Positions 50,957 to 59,628 of a stretch of DNA of 64,000 bases are shown piece after piece. Source of the stretch: Pseudomonas cedrina subsp. cedrina (GTDB lineage: Bacteria > Pseudomonadota > Gammaproteobacteria > Pseudomonadales > Pseudomonadaceae); assembly GCF_001983175.1 (NCBI RefSeq), contig NZ_MNPW01000017.1:1-64000 (forward strand), given 5' to 3'. The notes beneath the pieces are model-generated. The model was not told the DNA's origin. It made no database searches and was given only the letters and a program-made list of their open reading frames with translations. Each line of letters starts with the position of its first letter. Within the stretch, counting starts at the first letter, position 1. The translations under genes and the position numbers were made by a program.

Positions 50957-50964
50957 AGCCTGGG

Positions 50965-53115
50965 TCATACGATCGAATCGATATCCAGCGTCTGCGCCCT
51001 CCCCCATTCGTCGTTCATGGCGGGAGGAATACTGGCGACTTGCGACAGCTCACGGTTTTCACGGTGGCTGAACCAGCGCTTGAGGCTGGGCTGCAAGTGG
51101 GCGCCGTGGGCGTGGCTGCCGTAGACATCACGGGCTTCAAGCCGGCGCCAGCGCAGGGTTGCGAGGCGCTCGCGACTGGTGTGCAAGCGATCGATCTCGC
51201 TGTTCAAGGCGTCGTTGTGCTCATAGCCACGGTCGTTGGCGGGGCGCAGACGGGCGAGTTCGCGGCGCTTGTTGCGCAGTTGCTGGCGCATGTCCTCGAG
51301 TGCTTGGTCGAGCAACTCGAACTCTCTTGGCGTTACCAAGGGGCCGCCGCTTTCCTGGCTTTGTTGCCAGCGACGCAGCGTCGCCCAGGCAGCCGGGATG
51401 TAGCTGGCGGTCATGAAGTGCTGATTGGCCTGGAACAGCTGTTTGAGCAGGTTATCGCGGCCGGGCATGTCACCGTGGAGTTGCAACGCTCGGTTGCAGC
51501 CGGCCTCCTGGATGGATTCACAACCGGGCTTCCAAAGAACCGATGAACGCGTGCCATCCGCCAGCATGATCGGCATGAAGTGTTGTTGTTCGCCATGGTG
51601 CTGGTAGGGGTTGCCGCCCAACCGTACCAGGCCGGCGGCGAACAACAGGCCGCCCGGTGCGGGAGCGCTGAACAGTGTGACGGCGCCAGGAACCCAGAGT
51701 TTGGCGGTGGTGTTCATCCACGGGGCTGGAACACTGGGGACCGGATCGTTGTGATTGACGATGCGGTGGTGGACCAGGGTGGAGGCGCCTGCGGTGAATT
51801 CCGCGTCGGCGGCGCGGGGGGCGCCGTAGGTGTAGAGGAGGATGTTGTAGTTGCCCTCCGTTGCTCGACGCAGGCCTTCGGCGAGAAGCAAAGCAATTGC
51901 GCCCCCAAGGCTATGACCGCAAATGATTACTCGTTGATCGGTGTGAAATTGGTCGAGATAGCGCAATACGAAATCGCGCATCGCACGATAAGCCTGATAA
52001 AAACCTTCGTGTGCCTTGCCTACGCCTTCAGCGAAAGCTACCTGGTGAGCATTTGCATCCCGCAGCCCATCAGCGGCACTGGCGGTGCCACGTACCGCAA
52101 TCAGGATCACCTCCTCGTGATGGCTGATAAAAGCCTGAGTATCGGTACCAAACTCTTTATCGTCGAAAAAGTGCAGCCGCGCCGGGTGCTCTTGCTTCTC
52201 GCCCAGCTCCGGTCGGTTTTGTGGATACATCACAGGATCGAAGGGCAGAATTTCGAAGCGTCGAGAGTATGACACCTCCTCATAAAGGGGGTAGAAGCGC
52301 TGCTGTTGTTCTGCATCGACTCGCCAGGCTTCGTGATAACCCGAGAGCTTTTCAGCGAAAAGGTGCCCGACGCTGGGATCAAGCGGGAAGCGAACTTCGT
52401 TTTGGGGCTTTTGGGGTGGCTCCTGGCCGAAGCTGCAATAACTCAAGGAGGCCATCAACGCCAGTTGATAAAGATTCAACGCACAGAACCCGTCTTCCGT
52501 TGAAAGCAATGGCCGCAGGGCTCGTAGCGGCCTAACCTCCAGAACAGTGTGGCAATTGGGAAATAACATCACCCCCGCCAACGTCGGCTGCGGCGGACTA
52601 AATCCCAGGGTTGCCATCATTTCTAATGCATGCCGTTGGGGCTGATGAGTTCGCGGTTCAATCGGCGGTAAGTGCGCGACATGGCGGACCAAATCTCGTA
52701 CTTCAACTTGATAGAACCGGTTGGCCGTTTGCTGAGCTCGACTCCCTTCGGTGCACCGACCGTCAGAGCCAGCAAACCGAGTCTGCTCAGCCCGAACTTG
52801 AAGCTCGGTGATAGGGAGCTTGTAAGTGGGGCGCACCATCAGCCGCTGATAAGGCTGCTCTGTTCCTGAATACAATTCGTCAAAAACCAGCACCACAGGT
52901 CCGCAGTAAATATTTTGTAGCTTGGCAAACCCTTCTCCATTCAGCCTGCCTTTGTACTGCTGCCCTGCGCTATCGTGGACGGTGTAGGGCAGACCACCGT
53001 ATGCCGCTCCAACGCCCAGCTCATCGACCAGGCAAAAGCTCACCCAATGCCCTCGCAATGAGCAGGCCGGTTTGCTATCACTGAAAAAAGATTGCTTCCG
53101 TGCATCCAGCTTCAT
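50965..53115 (-). CDS. Class 3 lipase, probable T6SS lipase effector
   Basis: A 716-residue protein. An N-terminal region of about 300 residues of no known domain precedes a class 3 lipase domain (about 315-480) with oxyanion region AVRGTASAADG, nucleophile S402 in CGHSLGGAIALL, and Asp D457 in VNHNDPVPSVP. A C-terminal helical, charged region (coiled coil near 600-665) follows. It is encoded last in a vgrG-DUF4123-lipoprotein-lipase island, the usual order for phospholipase effectors delivered by VgrG (Tle2/TseL type is the nearest by lipase class). It would attack membranes of rival cells. No signal peptide is present, as expected for T6SS cargo. The codA stop is 8 bases away on the other strand. 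Confidence 0.85.
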   Translation of the reverse strand: MKLDARKQSFFSDSKPACSLRGHWVSFCLVDELGVGAAYGGLPYTVHDSAGQQYKGRLNGEGFAKLQNIYCGPVVLVFDELYSGTEQPYQRLMVRPTYKLPITELQVRAEQTRFAGSDGRCTEGSRAQQTANRFYQVEVRDLVRHVAHLPPIEPRTHQPQRHALEMMATLGFSPPQPTLAGVMLFPNCHTVLEVRPLRALRPLLSTEDGFCALNLYQLALMASLSYCSFGQEPPQKPQNEVRFPLDPSVGHLFAEKLSGYHEAWRVDAEQQQRFYPLYEEVSYSRRFEILPFDPVMYPQNRPELGEKQEHPARLHFFDDKEFGTDTQAFISHHEEVILIAVRGTASAADGLRDANAHQVAFAEGVGKAHEGFYQAYRAMRDFVLRYLDQFHTDQRVIICGHSLGGAIALLLAEGLRRATEGNYNILLYTYGAPRAADAEFTAGASTLVHHRIVNHNDPVPSVPAPWMNTTAKLWVPGAVTLFSAPAPGGLLFAAGLVRLGGNPYQHHGEQQHFMPIMLADGTRSSVLWKPGCESIQEAGCNRALQLHGDMPGRDNLLKQLFQANQHFMTASYIPAAWATLRRWQQSQESGGPLVTPREFELLDQALEDMRQQLRNKRRELARLRPANDRGYEHNDALNSEIDRLHTSRERLATLRWRRLEARDVYGSHAHGAHLQPSLKRWFSHRENRELSQVASIPPAMNDEWGRAQTLDIDSIV

Positions 53116-53129
53116 GAACTTGCTCCTTG

Positions 53130-53894
53130 TTATTTACACGATGGATAAACATCACATACGCGACCATCCGGCATTTTTATGGGTTTGAAGTCGGAGGTAT
53201 TGCCGTTACAAAACGCATCAAGGTCTTCAAAACTTCTACCTCTACAACGCCTCCAGCCGCCTGGTACGACTACCCAGTTATCACCAACAGCCGGTTCTTC
53301 CTTATCAATTACAGTCAGTGCAATCCTGAGTGTTTTCTCTGTTAACTGATCTCGATGCACAAACCTTGGCGATTGATCCGCTGCATCCAAAGAACCGCAT
53401 GTAAGAATTTTCCTGATCGCGTGCTGCGGCCCTACAGTTCGAAACAACCACTGACACCGCCCGCGCAGTTCATGAACACCCGTTTCTGGCATTCCGGATA
53501 CCTCAGCACGCGAAGGATCTCGAATCGAGAAACCTGCAATATCTCCCCCAACGTCCGTATCTCGTTTTCCCCACTTCGCATAAATATCAAACTCCACACT
53601 CCGCAAAACCGTAGGGCAACCTTCAATCACCTCAGTCAGCGGCAACTCAAAACTCACTCGCTCAGCCACAGGCTTGTAACGCGCAATAAAAATTTTCCGC
53701 TCCGGTCTCTTGCCTCGACGCCTCGGCAACGTACAGGTTTGTCTCGTCGCGGGACCGTAGTAGGCGGCGCCGATAAAGCGAAATTCCGCTGGCAGATCCA
53801 CCTCCAATGTGAAGCTATCAACCGGCTTTCCCGCACATCCCGCCAGGCCCGCCATCCCCAGCACAATCAACACGCCAAACCATCTTTTACTCAT
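53130..53894 (-). CDS. Lipoprotein, candidate immunity protein for the lipase effector
   Basis: A 254-residue lipoprotein with lipobox LAGC (C20). The remainder is a beta-rich domain with several cysteines (TCTLPRR, GCPTVLRSVE, GRCQWLF, LTCGS, RCRGR, FCNG, VCDVYPSC), likely disulfide-bonded in the periplasm. Position between the adaptor and the lipase, and export to the envelope where such lipases act, make it a candidate immunity protein. No immunity family is recognised by eye. It overlaps the adaptor gene by 8 bases. Codon use is less GC-rich than its neighbours, in line with accessory DNA. Confidence 0.7.
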   Translation of the reverse strand: MSKRWFGVLIVLGMAGLAGCAGKPVDSFTLEVDLPAEFRFIGAAYYGPATRQTCTLPRRRGKRPERKIFIARYKPVAERVSFELPLTEVIEGCPTVLRSVEFDIYAKWGKRDTDVGGDIAGFSIRDPSRAEVSGMPETGVHELRGRCQWLFRTVGPQHAIRKILTCGSLDAADQSPRFVHRDQLTEKTLRIALTVIDKEEPAVGDNWVVVPGGWRRCRGRSFEDLDAFCNGNTSDFKPIKMPDGRVCDVYPSCK

Positions 53895-54723
53895 CCCTTT
53901 TCCCCATCAACTTCCACTGCTCCAGCACCCGCTGAAAGTGATCCTGGGGTGCTTCTTCCTCTTTCGGTTGCCACCGTATGAAGCTGTTTCCCGTGGCCTC
54001 CTCCAACCTGCGCACCACCAAAAACTCCAGTTGCTCCGGCGCCCGCCATTGCCAGGCGCGCGCCTGCTCCAACACCTGGGTCAGCCAGACCCTCGGGTCC
54101 TGGAACTCCACCAGTGCCACCAGGTCTTCGCTGTGTTCGGCCAACAGATAACGCAGGATGTTGGCGTGCAGGATGGCTTCGGCATTCGGGTTTGGCGCGC
54201 TCAGCCAAGGGGCGGGGTCAGGCACCGGATACTCGTCGGGCGCCGGGTTGTCGTCGCAATGCCAACGGTCGTCGTGCCAGTAACAGACGCTGATCAATGG
54301 CCCGAGAAAGAGTGGGCAATGGTCCCGGTCGAGGTAGGCCAGCGCGCGCGCCAGGGTGCGGTTATCGTGAAAGCGGTACAGCGATTGCTCGCCTGGCGCC
54401 CCCACCAGCAGGCGGTCGCGCCAGTGCCGAGCCACGGCAGCCAGGTCCTCGCTGGGCAGGCTGCCCAGCCAGCCCCAGTTCGTCCCGGGTTGGTGCAGGA
54501 GGTTGAGCAGCGCGGGCTCGTTCATCCGTTCCAGCAGCAGGATAACGGGGCCTTGCGCCGCCAATTCCGCCAGGGCGGTCTCGGCGTAGAGGCTGCGATA
54601 CCCTGACACATCGCGCGCCGCGAGCAGCGGCTGAAGAGCTTCATGCTGCCCCTCAAGGATCAAGCACAGTCGCCGCCCCGCCTGCTGCTGTTGATCCATC
54701 CATCGGCCTGGCATGTTCTGCAT
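53887..54723 (-). CDS. DUF4123 domain T6SS effector adaptor
   Basis: A 278-residue protein whose N-terminal part has the DUF4123 pattern: LCLILEGQHEALQPLL, SLYAETALAELAAQGPVILLL, and GWLGSLPSEDLAAVARHWRDRLLV. A C-terminal helical part continues to about residue 275. DUF4123 proteins (Tap/Tec) load a specific effector onto the cognate VgrG before T6SS firing and are not themselves delivered. Gene order, between vgrG and the effector, fits this. The start abuts the vgrG stop with a 1-base overlap. Confidence 0.88.
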   Translation of the reverse strand: MQNMPGRWMDQQQQAGRRLCLILEGQHEALQPLLAARDVSGYRSLYAETALAELAAQGPVILLLERMNEPALLNLLHQPGTNWGWLGSLPSEDLAAVARHWRDRLLVGAPGEQSLYRFHDNRTLARALAYLDRDHCPLFLGPLISVCYWHDDRWHCDDNPAPDEYPVPDPAPWLSAPNPNAEAILHANILRYLLAEHSEDLVALVEFQDPRVWLTQVLEQARAWQWRAPEQLEFLVVRRLEEATGNSFIRWQPKEEEAPQDHFQRVLEQWKLMGKRDE

Positions 54724-56741
54724 CAGGCGGCCCTCCCCGGCAGATCACACAGGCCTTCGCGGCAGCGTTCACACAACGGGCAGTAATCCGCCCCCAGTTG
54801 CCTGGACAGGGTCATGATGCGGCCCTGGACTTCAGACATTTTTGGCATTTCGGCCACCATCAACGCGTTGGCCAACCCGGTCGCGGACGGAGCACCGCCA
54901 AGGGTAATCGGGCGACTGCTGAAGATGCCGCCCGCCTGGATGACCAGGTGCTCCCCTCCCGCCTTGAGGCTCAGTTGTGCGCCGGCTTCGATCACCAGGC
55001 TGGCGCCGGACTTGAGGTGAAGCTGCTGCCCGGCCTCGACGACCAGGGTCTGCGCCACGTGGGTCCGGCTATCGCCTCGTACATCGAGGTAATCGTTGGC
55101 CTCGAGCACAACGTTGCGATCGCCGGTGACGTGGCGATGCTCCTCGCTTTGCAGATGAACCGTGCTGATGCCATGGATGGTTTCCCGCCGCTCTCCCGCC
55201 ACTTCCAACCGGCTGTCATGGCCGACCTGCTGCTCCAGGTCCCGTTGCGCCCGAAGGTAAATAAGCTCTTCGCCACGACGGTCTTCAAGGAACAGTTCGT
55301 TGGAGCCCTGCCCACCCAGGACGCTGCAGCTGCGCAAGACGCTGCGAGTCTTGTGCTGCGGCAAGGAATAGGCCGGCCGGTGCAGCGCGTTCGGCAGGCA
55401 ACCGTTGATCAACGGCCGGTCCGGATCCCCTTCCAGGAACGTCACCAGAACCTCCATGCCCACCCGCGGGATCATCATCGCGCCGAACCCGTCACCGGCC
55501 CACCCGGAGGCAACCCGGACCCAACAACTGCTTTTGTCGTCGGACGTGTCCAGGCGATCCCAGTGAAAGCGCACTTTTACCCGGCCGTAGGCATCGCAAT
55601 GCACCTCCTCGCCGGCCGGCCCGGTGACCGTTGCGGTCTGGCTGCCATTGATGGTCGGCTTGGGATGCTTGAGGGGCGGCCGGTGCACGGCTTGCCAGGG
55701 CGTCGCGGTAAAGCGATTGCGATACCCCTGGAAGCCATCGGCCGCTGGCGTCGCTTCTTCCAGCACCTGCGGTTGATAACCCTCATGACGTACCGAAGTG
55801 ATCAGCCAAAGGTCGTTGCAGGACGGAACGGGATGTTCGCGCATTTCAAGGAAATGCCCACTGCGCAACGCGGGTTGATCACTCTTGCCCAACGCCCGGT
55901 GCCGGTCGCGTTGGTGGCGCTCCAGCCCACGACGGGCCAATTGCTTGCCACGGGCGCGGCCGGTGAAGCCTGCGGGGTAACGATAGTCCTCCAGGCGGCC
56001 TGTCGACGCAGGGCCCGCGCTGTCCTGCAACTGCAGCGAGGGATGCTGGAAGTCGTGATCGCGGCGCACTGTCTTTTGGCTACGAGTGGCCAGGCGCACC
56101 TCGAAACGCTGGACAACCGGTGTATCGGCTGGCAACCCGCCGTCGGCACAATAGCGCTGCGCGGGCAAACGACGGAACACCGTCTGGTCGTCACCAAAGA
56201 CCAACAGGTGCGCATCCGCGCTGTGACGAAAATGGTAATGAATGCCCTCCTCTTCGCACAGGCGCTGGATGAAGTGCAGGTCGCTCTCGGCATACTGCAC
56301 ACAGAATGTACGCGGCGGATAAACCACGGGGCCAAGCTCGAAGCTATAGGCGTCCGCGAGGATGCCATGCTGCTCAAGGACCATGGCGATGATCTGTGGC
56401 ACGCTGCGCTGCTGGAAAATCCGCTGGTCGCGCCGGTGCGCTAGATAGGCCAGGCGTGGCGCCAGGGTCAGGTGGTAACGCGTGATGCGCCGGCCTGGAT
56501 CATCGCGGCCGACGGCGTAAACCTGCCCATGCAGGCCTTCGCTCATTTCGCCGAAATCCAGGTAGGCCGGTTGGTGGAGCACGCTGTCCAGGTCCAGCGC
56601 AGGGTTTTCACTCACTACCTGCACGTGGATGAAAAACGGTTGATCAAGCACCTCGCTGCCTTTGAATGCCAGTACGGGCAAATCGATATTCATGCCTGGT
56701 AGGATCATATTGAAACGTGACGAAACAAACGCGTTAACCAT
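54723..56741 (-). CDS. vgrG: T6SS spike protein VgrG
   Basis: A 672-residue VgrG (gp27-gp5 type). The N-terminal hub includes YLDFGEMSEGLHGQVYAV and a YAESDLHFIQRLCEEEGIHYHF segment. The OB-fold region has DAYGRVKVRFHWDR and CWVRVASGWAGDGFGAMMIPRVGMEVLVTFLEGDPDRPLINGCLPN near residues 390-450. The gp5-like beta-helix of repeats follows to about 625. The end carries four cysteines, CPLCERCREGLC (C654, C657, C660, C665), which may bind zinc. No other T6SS structural gene is in the window, so this is an orphan vgrG island. It heads a four-gene unit to the lipase. Confidence 0.92.
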   Translation of the reverse strand: MVNAFVSSRFNMILPGMNIDLPVLAFKGSEVLDQPFFIHVQVVSENPALDLDSVLHQPAYLDFGEMSEGLHGQVYAVGRDDPGRRITRYHLTLAPRLAYLAHRRDQRIFQQRSVPQIIAMVLEQHGILADAYSFELGPVVYPPRTFCVQYAESDLHFIQRLCEEEGIHYHFRHSADAHLLVFGDDQTVFRRLPAQRYCADGGLPADTPVVQRFEVRLATRSQKTVRRDHDFQHPSLQLQDSAGPASTGRLEDYRYPAGFTGRARGKQLARRGLERHQRDRHRALGKSDQPALRSGHFLEMREHPVPSCNDLWLITSVRHEGYQPQVLEEATPAADGFQGYRNRFTATPWQAVHRPPLKHPKPTINGSQTATVTGPAGEEVHCDAYGRVKVRFHWDRLDTSDDKSSCWVRVASGWAGDGFGAMMIPRVGMEVLVTFLEGDPDRPLINGCLPNALHRPAYSLPQHKTRSVLRSCSVLGGQGSNELFLEDRRGEELIYLRAQRDLEQQVGHDSRLEVAGERRETIHGISTVHLQSEEHRHVTGDRNVVLEANDYLDVRGDSRTHVAQTLVVEAGQQLHLKSGASLVIEAGAQLSLKAGGEHLVIQAGGIFSSRPITLGGAPSATGLANALMVAEMPKMSEVQGRIMTLSRQLGADYCPLCERCREGLCDLPGRAA

Positions 56742-57005
56742 CCGTTGTTACCCGCCGTTAATGAATGAACGTCCTGGCGTACTTCCTCTCGTTGAAACAT
56801 CGAAAAAGTTGCCAAAAAAAGGTGCCTGGACCCCCTGAAGCTTAGCGATTCCGGGCAGAAATCGGCCGATTTAAAATAAAAAAGAAGTTTCGTACGCCTG
56901 AGTTGGAAGTGTCTGTTAAGAAATAAGCAAGCAAGTCAAAGAGCCACTTCTTAATAATAAGAAATGTCCTACTTAAACCTTCACGAGAATGACTAACGGA
57001 TAGAT
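56742..57005. other. AT-rich intergenic region upstream of vgrG
   Basis: Together with the terminator that follows, this 306-bp gap is clearly lower in GC than its surroundings, with TAAAATAAAAAAGAAG and CTTCTTAATAATAAGAA tracts. It must contain the vgrG promoter, but no convincing -35/-10, sigma-54 or hrp-type site was found. No gene is visible. Confidence 0.6.
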
Positions 57006-57040
57006 AAACGGCTGACACCAGATCCCAGCGTCAGCCGTTA
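57006..57040 (-). terminator. Intrinsic terminator of the DapF-like gene
   Basis: AACGGCTGAC (57007-57016) pairs perfectly with GTCAGCCGTT (57030-57039). On the minus strand it is followed by TATCTATCC. It lies 8 bases past the stop codon of the minus-strand gene. Confidence 0.75.
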
Positions 57041-57047
57041 AGAAGCC

Positions 57048-58034
57048 TCAGGCCTGCGGTTGCGCAGCCCCAAACAGACTGACGCTCAGCAGTGTTTTGC
57101 CTTGAGTGTGCAAGCGCACCGGCACAATGCCACCTGGCATCACCACGTCGACTTCCCCACTCTCGACCCAGCCTACACGCCAGGCTGCACACGCCACGGC
57201 GCTGGCGCTGGTCCCGGAAGAGGCAGTGGGTCCCTCGCCACGCTCGAACACCCGCGAGATGACGCGGTTGCCGGGCTGTCGCGCCGCCCATTGCAAGTTG
57301 ACCCCAGCCACACAGGGCCGACCGCCGCCCGCCGGAGGGGCGAAGGCAATCGCCTTCAAGGGCTCGAACAGGCCAGGCTGCTGCATCTGTGCGTTATCCG
57401 GCAAGGCGGATACCTGCTCGACCAGCGTCACGCAATGGGGATTGCCCACCCGCACAAACTGACTGGTGGCCCACCCTGGGTTGATCGCCGCCAGTTCGCT
57501 CACGTGGCTCAGTTGCGTTTCGCCCAGGAACACCTGGGCGACCGCCTCGGCCCCCACCCTCCCGGGCCCGAACGTGGGTAACCCCAGTCCAAGCCAGAAC
57601 CCGGCAACCTGTTCGCGAACTGCCGGCTCGACCTGTGTCGACACCGGGGATACCGCATCCGATTTGTCGTGATGCACCCGCAGCTCACAGGCACCGGTCA
57701 TCAGGGCCTGGTCAGTGAGTGCCTGGGCGAAAATCGTCAGGCCATTGCCACTGCGCTCGGCCAGAGAGCCGTCGGTGTTGACGATCAGCAGGTCAAACGG
57801 CGGCTCGCACTGGAACGGCCCGACCAGCAGGCCGTCACAGCGATGCGCCTTGGCGCCGGGCGGGCGTGGTGTCGAGCCCCAACCGCATTGCGCGGCGATG
57901 GCCGATGCCGTCCAACGGTGGCGAGCCGTCGCGGCCAAGGAAGCGCTCTCGGGCACGTCGATACCCTTGTCCCTTAATGAGATTGGGCTGACTACCGCAT
58001 AGATATTGCCTCGAGCATCGTAGAACCGGGTCAT
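57048..58034 (-). CDS. Diaminopimelate epimerase-fold protein lacking both catalytic cysteines
   Basis: A 328-residue protein with the two-lobed DapF plan: NTDGSLAERSGNG (residues 86-98) and ERGEGPTASSGTSA (264-277) match the two active-site loops of diaminopimelate epimerase. In both loops the catalytic Cys is Ser: S95 (codon AGT) and S273 (codon TCC). RVGNPHCVTLVEQ, equivalent to the GNPH motif, is kept. A two-thiol racemase mechanism is therefore not possible as usual. It may be an isomerase, a lyase or a non-catalytic binder. A HrpL-type promoter lies 198 bases upstream, so it may be a virulence-regulon gene rather than a lysine gene. The housekeeping dapF should be elsewhere. Confidence 0.8.
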   Translation of the reverse strand: MTRFYDARGNIYAVVSPISLRDKGIDVPESASLAATARHRWTASAIAAQCGWGSTPRPPGAKAHRCDGLLVGPFQCEPPFDLLIVNTDGSLAERSGNGLTIFAQALTDQALMTGACELRVHHDKSDAVSPVSTQVEPAVREQVAGFWLGLGLPTFGPGRVGAEAVAQVFLGETQLSHVSELAAINPGWATSQFVRVGNPHCVTLVEQVSALPDNAQMQQPGLFEPLKAIAFAPPAGGGRPCVAGVNLQWAARQPGNRVISRVFERGEGPTASSGTSASAVACAAWRVGWVESGEVDVVMPGGIVPVRLHTQGKTLLSVSLFGAAQPQA

Positions 58035-58124
58035 GGCGCCGGTCGCCGGAAATTTTTCATCGTTGGGTTCATCCGCTTGCCTGCCTATGCAGGCAACAGC
58101 GTATTACAGAACGTACCGTGAATG

Positions 58125-58213
58125 GGAGGCGGCCTGGAAGGTGGTAATCCACCACGAGAACCCAGGGGTTCAAAAGCCCTCGCGAGGGATTACGCACCTT
58201 CCAGATCGCCTCC
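58125..58213. repeat. Long imperfect inverted repeat in the leader of the DapF-like gene
   Basis: GGAGGCGGCCTGGAAGGTG-GTAATCC (58125-58150) is inverted at 58187-58213 as GGAGGCGATCTGGAAGGTGC-GTAATCC, with two mismatches and one indel, around a 36-base loop that contains its own CCCTCGCGAGGG palindrome. It lies between the hrp box and the start codon, so it would be transcribed. A second short hairpin, TGCCTGC-ATA-GCAGGCA-like, is at 58080-58095. Confidence 0.7.
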
Positions 58214-58231
58214 GGCACCCTCGATACCGCT

Positions 58232-58260
58232 TGTGTGGTTGCCGGCCAACCTGAGGTTCC
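58232..58260 (-). promoter_or_regulatory. hrp box (HrpL-dependent promoter) upstream of the DapF-like gene
   Basis: On the minus strand this reads GGAACC-N16-CCACACA, a full match to the hrp box GGAACC-N15/16-CCACnnA used by the ECF sigma factor HrpL. It faces the DapF-like gene. The 198-base distance is long but occupied only by an inverted repeat. Confidence 0.72.
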
Positions 58261-58386
58261 AGGTTTGTAAAAATAAAATTCACAACCACCCGGAATCCCG
58301 AGGGAACCCTGCTCGCGCGTCAAGGCCTGATGTGCAACGATGTCGCGCCGCACACCGTTCATCGAACGCAATACCAAGGATTTTTC

Positions 58387-59538
58387 ATGACTGCCATCCC
58401 CATCCCAGCGTCCGTGGTTCCCGGGCGGCTGGAGCAAATGTCGACCCGTATCGCTTTTTTCATTGCCGGCTTCGGCATCGCGGCCTGGGCGCCGCTGGTA
58501 CCCTATGCCAAGGCCCGCGCCGACCTGAGCGAAGGCACGCTGGGCCTGCTGTTGTTGTGCCTGGGGGTCGGCTCGATCATCGCCATGCCCGCGGCGGGCG
58601 CGCTGGCGTCGCGCTATGGCTGCCGGCGCGTGTTGAGTGCCGGGACGATCTTGATCTGCCTGGCGTTGCCGATGCTGGCTACGGTCAGTTCGGTTCCATG
58701 GTTGATGATCGGGTTGTTCCTGTTTGGTGCCGGCTTGGGCACGGTGGACTCCACCGTCAACCTGCAAGCGGTGATCGTCGAGCGGGCCAGCGGCAAGACC
58801 ATGATGTCGGGCTTTCATGGGCTGTTCAGCCTGGGAGGGATTGTCGGTGCGGCCGGGGTCTCGGCATTGCTGGGGCTGGGCCTGTCACCTCTGCAGGCGA
58901 CCCTGGCGGTGATCGTCATTACGCTGGCGGCGTTGCTCAAGGCCGCGCCGCACCTGCTGCCTTATGGCAGTGAGAGTTCCGGACCGGCCTTTGCCATCCC
59001 CCACGGCGTGGTGCTGTTCATCGGCTGCCTGTGTTTTATCGTGTTCCTGGCCGAAGGGGCGGTGCTTGACTGGAGCGCGGTGTTCCTCAGCGCCGAGCGT
59101 GGCCTGGGCGAAGCCTACGCGGGCCTGGGTTATGCAGCATTTGCCTTGACCATGACGGTCGGGCGGTTGACCGGTGATGCCATCGTGCGCCGGCTGGGCG
59201 CCAGCCGAGTGATCGTAGCCGGAGGCGCATTGGCGGCAGCCGGCACCTTCCTCGCCACATTGTCGCCGTCCTGGGAGTTGGCCTTGCTGGGTTACGCACT
59301 CGTAGGCGCCGGCTGCTCCAATATTGTCCCGGTGCTCTATACCGCTGTCGGCAAACAGAACGTCATGCCGGAACACATTGCCGTGCCGGCCATTACCACC
59401 CTGGGCTATGCCGGCATATTGGCCGGGCCTGCCGTGATCGGGTTGATTGCACATGGCAGCAGCCTGGCAACCGCCTTCCTGCTGATAGGTGTGTTGCTGG
59501 CGGCAGTGGCGGTCAGTGGGAAAATACTGCGAGTATGA
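58387..59538 (+). CDS. MFS transporter
   Basis: A 383-residue permease of about 12 helices. The N-terminal half has RIAFFIAGFGIAAWAPLVPYAKARADLSEGTLGLLLLCLGVGSI and GALASRYGCRRVL (motif A position). The arrangement resembles the YbjJ/FucP-related MFS group rather than drug-proton antiporters. AAGGA precedes the chosen ATG by 7 bases. It is divergent from the DapF-like gene. No hrp box points in its direction. Substrate unknown. Confidence 0.85.
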   Translation: MTAIPIPASVVPGRLEQMSTRIAFFIAGFGIAAWAPLVPYAKARADLSEGTLGLLLLCLGVGSIIAMPAAGALASRYGCRRVLSAGTILICLALPMLATVSSVPWLMIGLFLFGAGLGTVDSTVNLQAVIVERASGKTMMSGFHGLFSLGGIVGAAGVSALLGLGLSPLQATLAVIVITLAALLKAAPHLLPYGSESSGPAFAIPHGVVLFIGCLCFIVFLAEGAVLDWSAVFLSAERGLGEAYAGLGYAAFALTMTVGRLTGDAIVRRLGASRVIVAGGALAAAGTFLATLSPSWELALLGYALVGAGCSNIVPVLYTAVGKQNVMPEHIAVPAITTLGYAGILAGPAVIGLIAHGSSLATAFLLIGVLLAAVAVSGKILRV

Positions 59539-59628
59539 GCGCAAGGCACGCACGAGCAGCCTGGGCCTTTCGGGTTGCCCCTGCACGCCTGCGCACTTGA
59601 TAGCCACGGTTGCAGGGATAGGCGGTGT

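Noticed and set aside
50957..50964. A terminator between convergent codA and lipase genes
   Set aside because: Only 8 bases separate the stops and no hairpin with a T run is visible.
56742..57047. Sigma-54 or HrpL promoter for the vgrG island
   Set aside because: I looked for GG-N10-GC and hrp box patterns on the minus strand of this AT-rich gap and found none that fit.
58033..58254. 73-codon ORF between the DapF-like and MFS genes
   Set aside because: It overlaps a long inverted repeat and the hrp box, has no ribosome site, and its composition is that of the palindrome.
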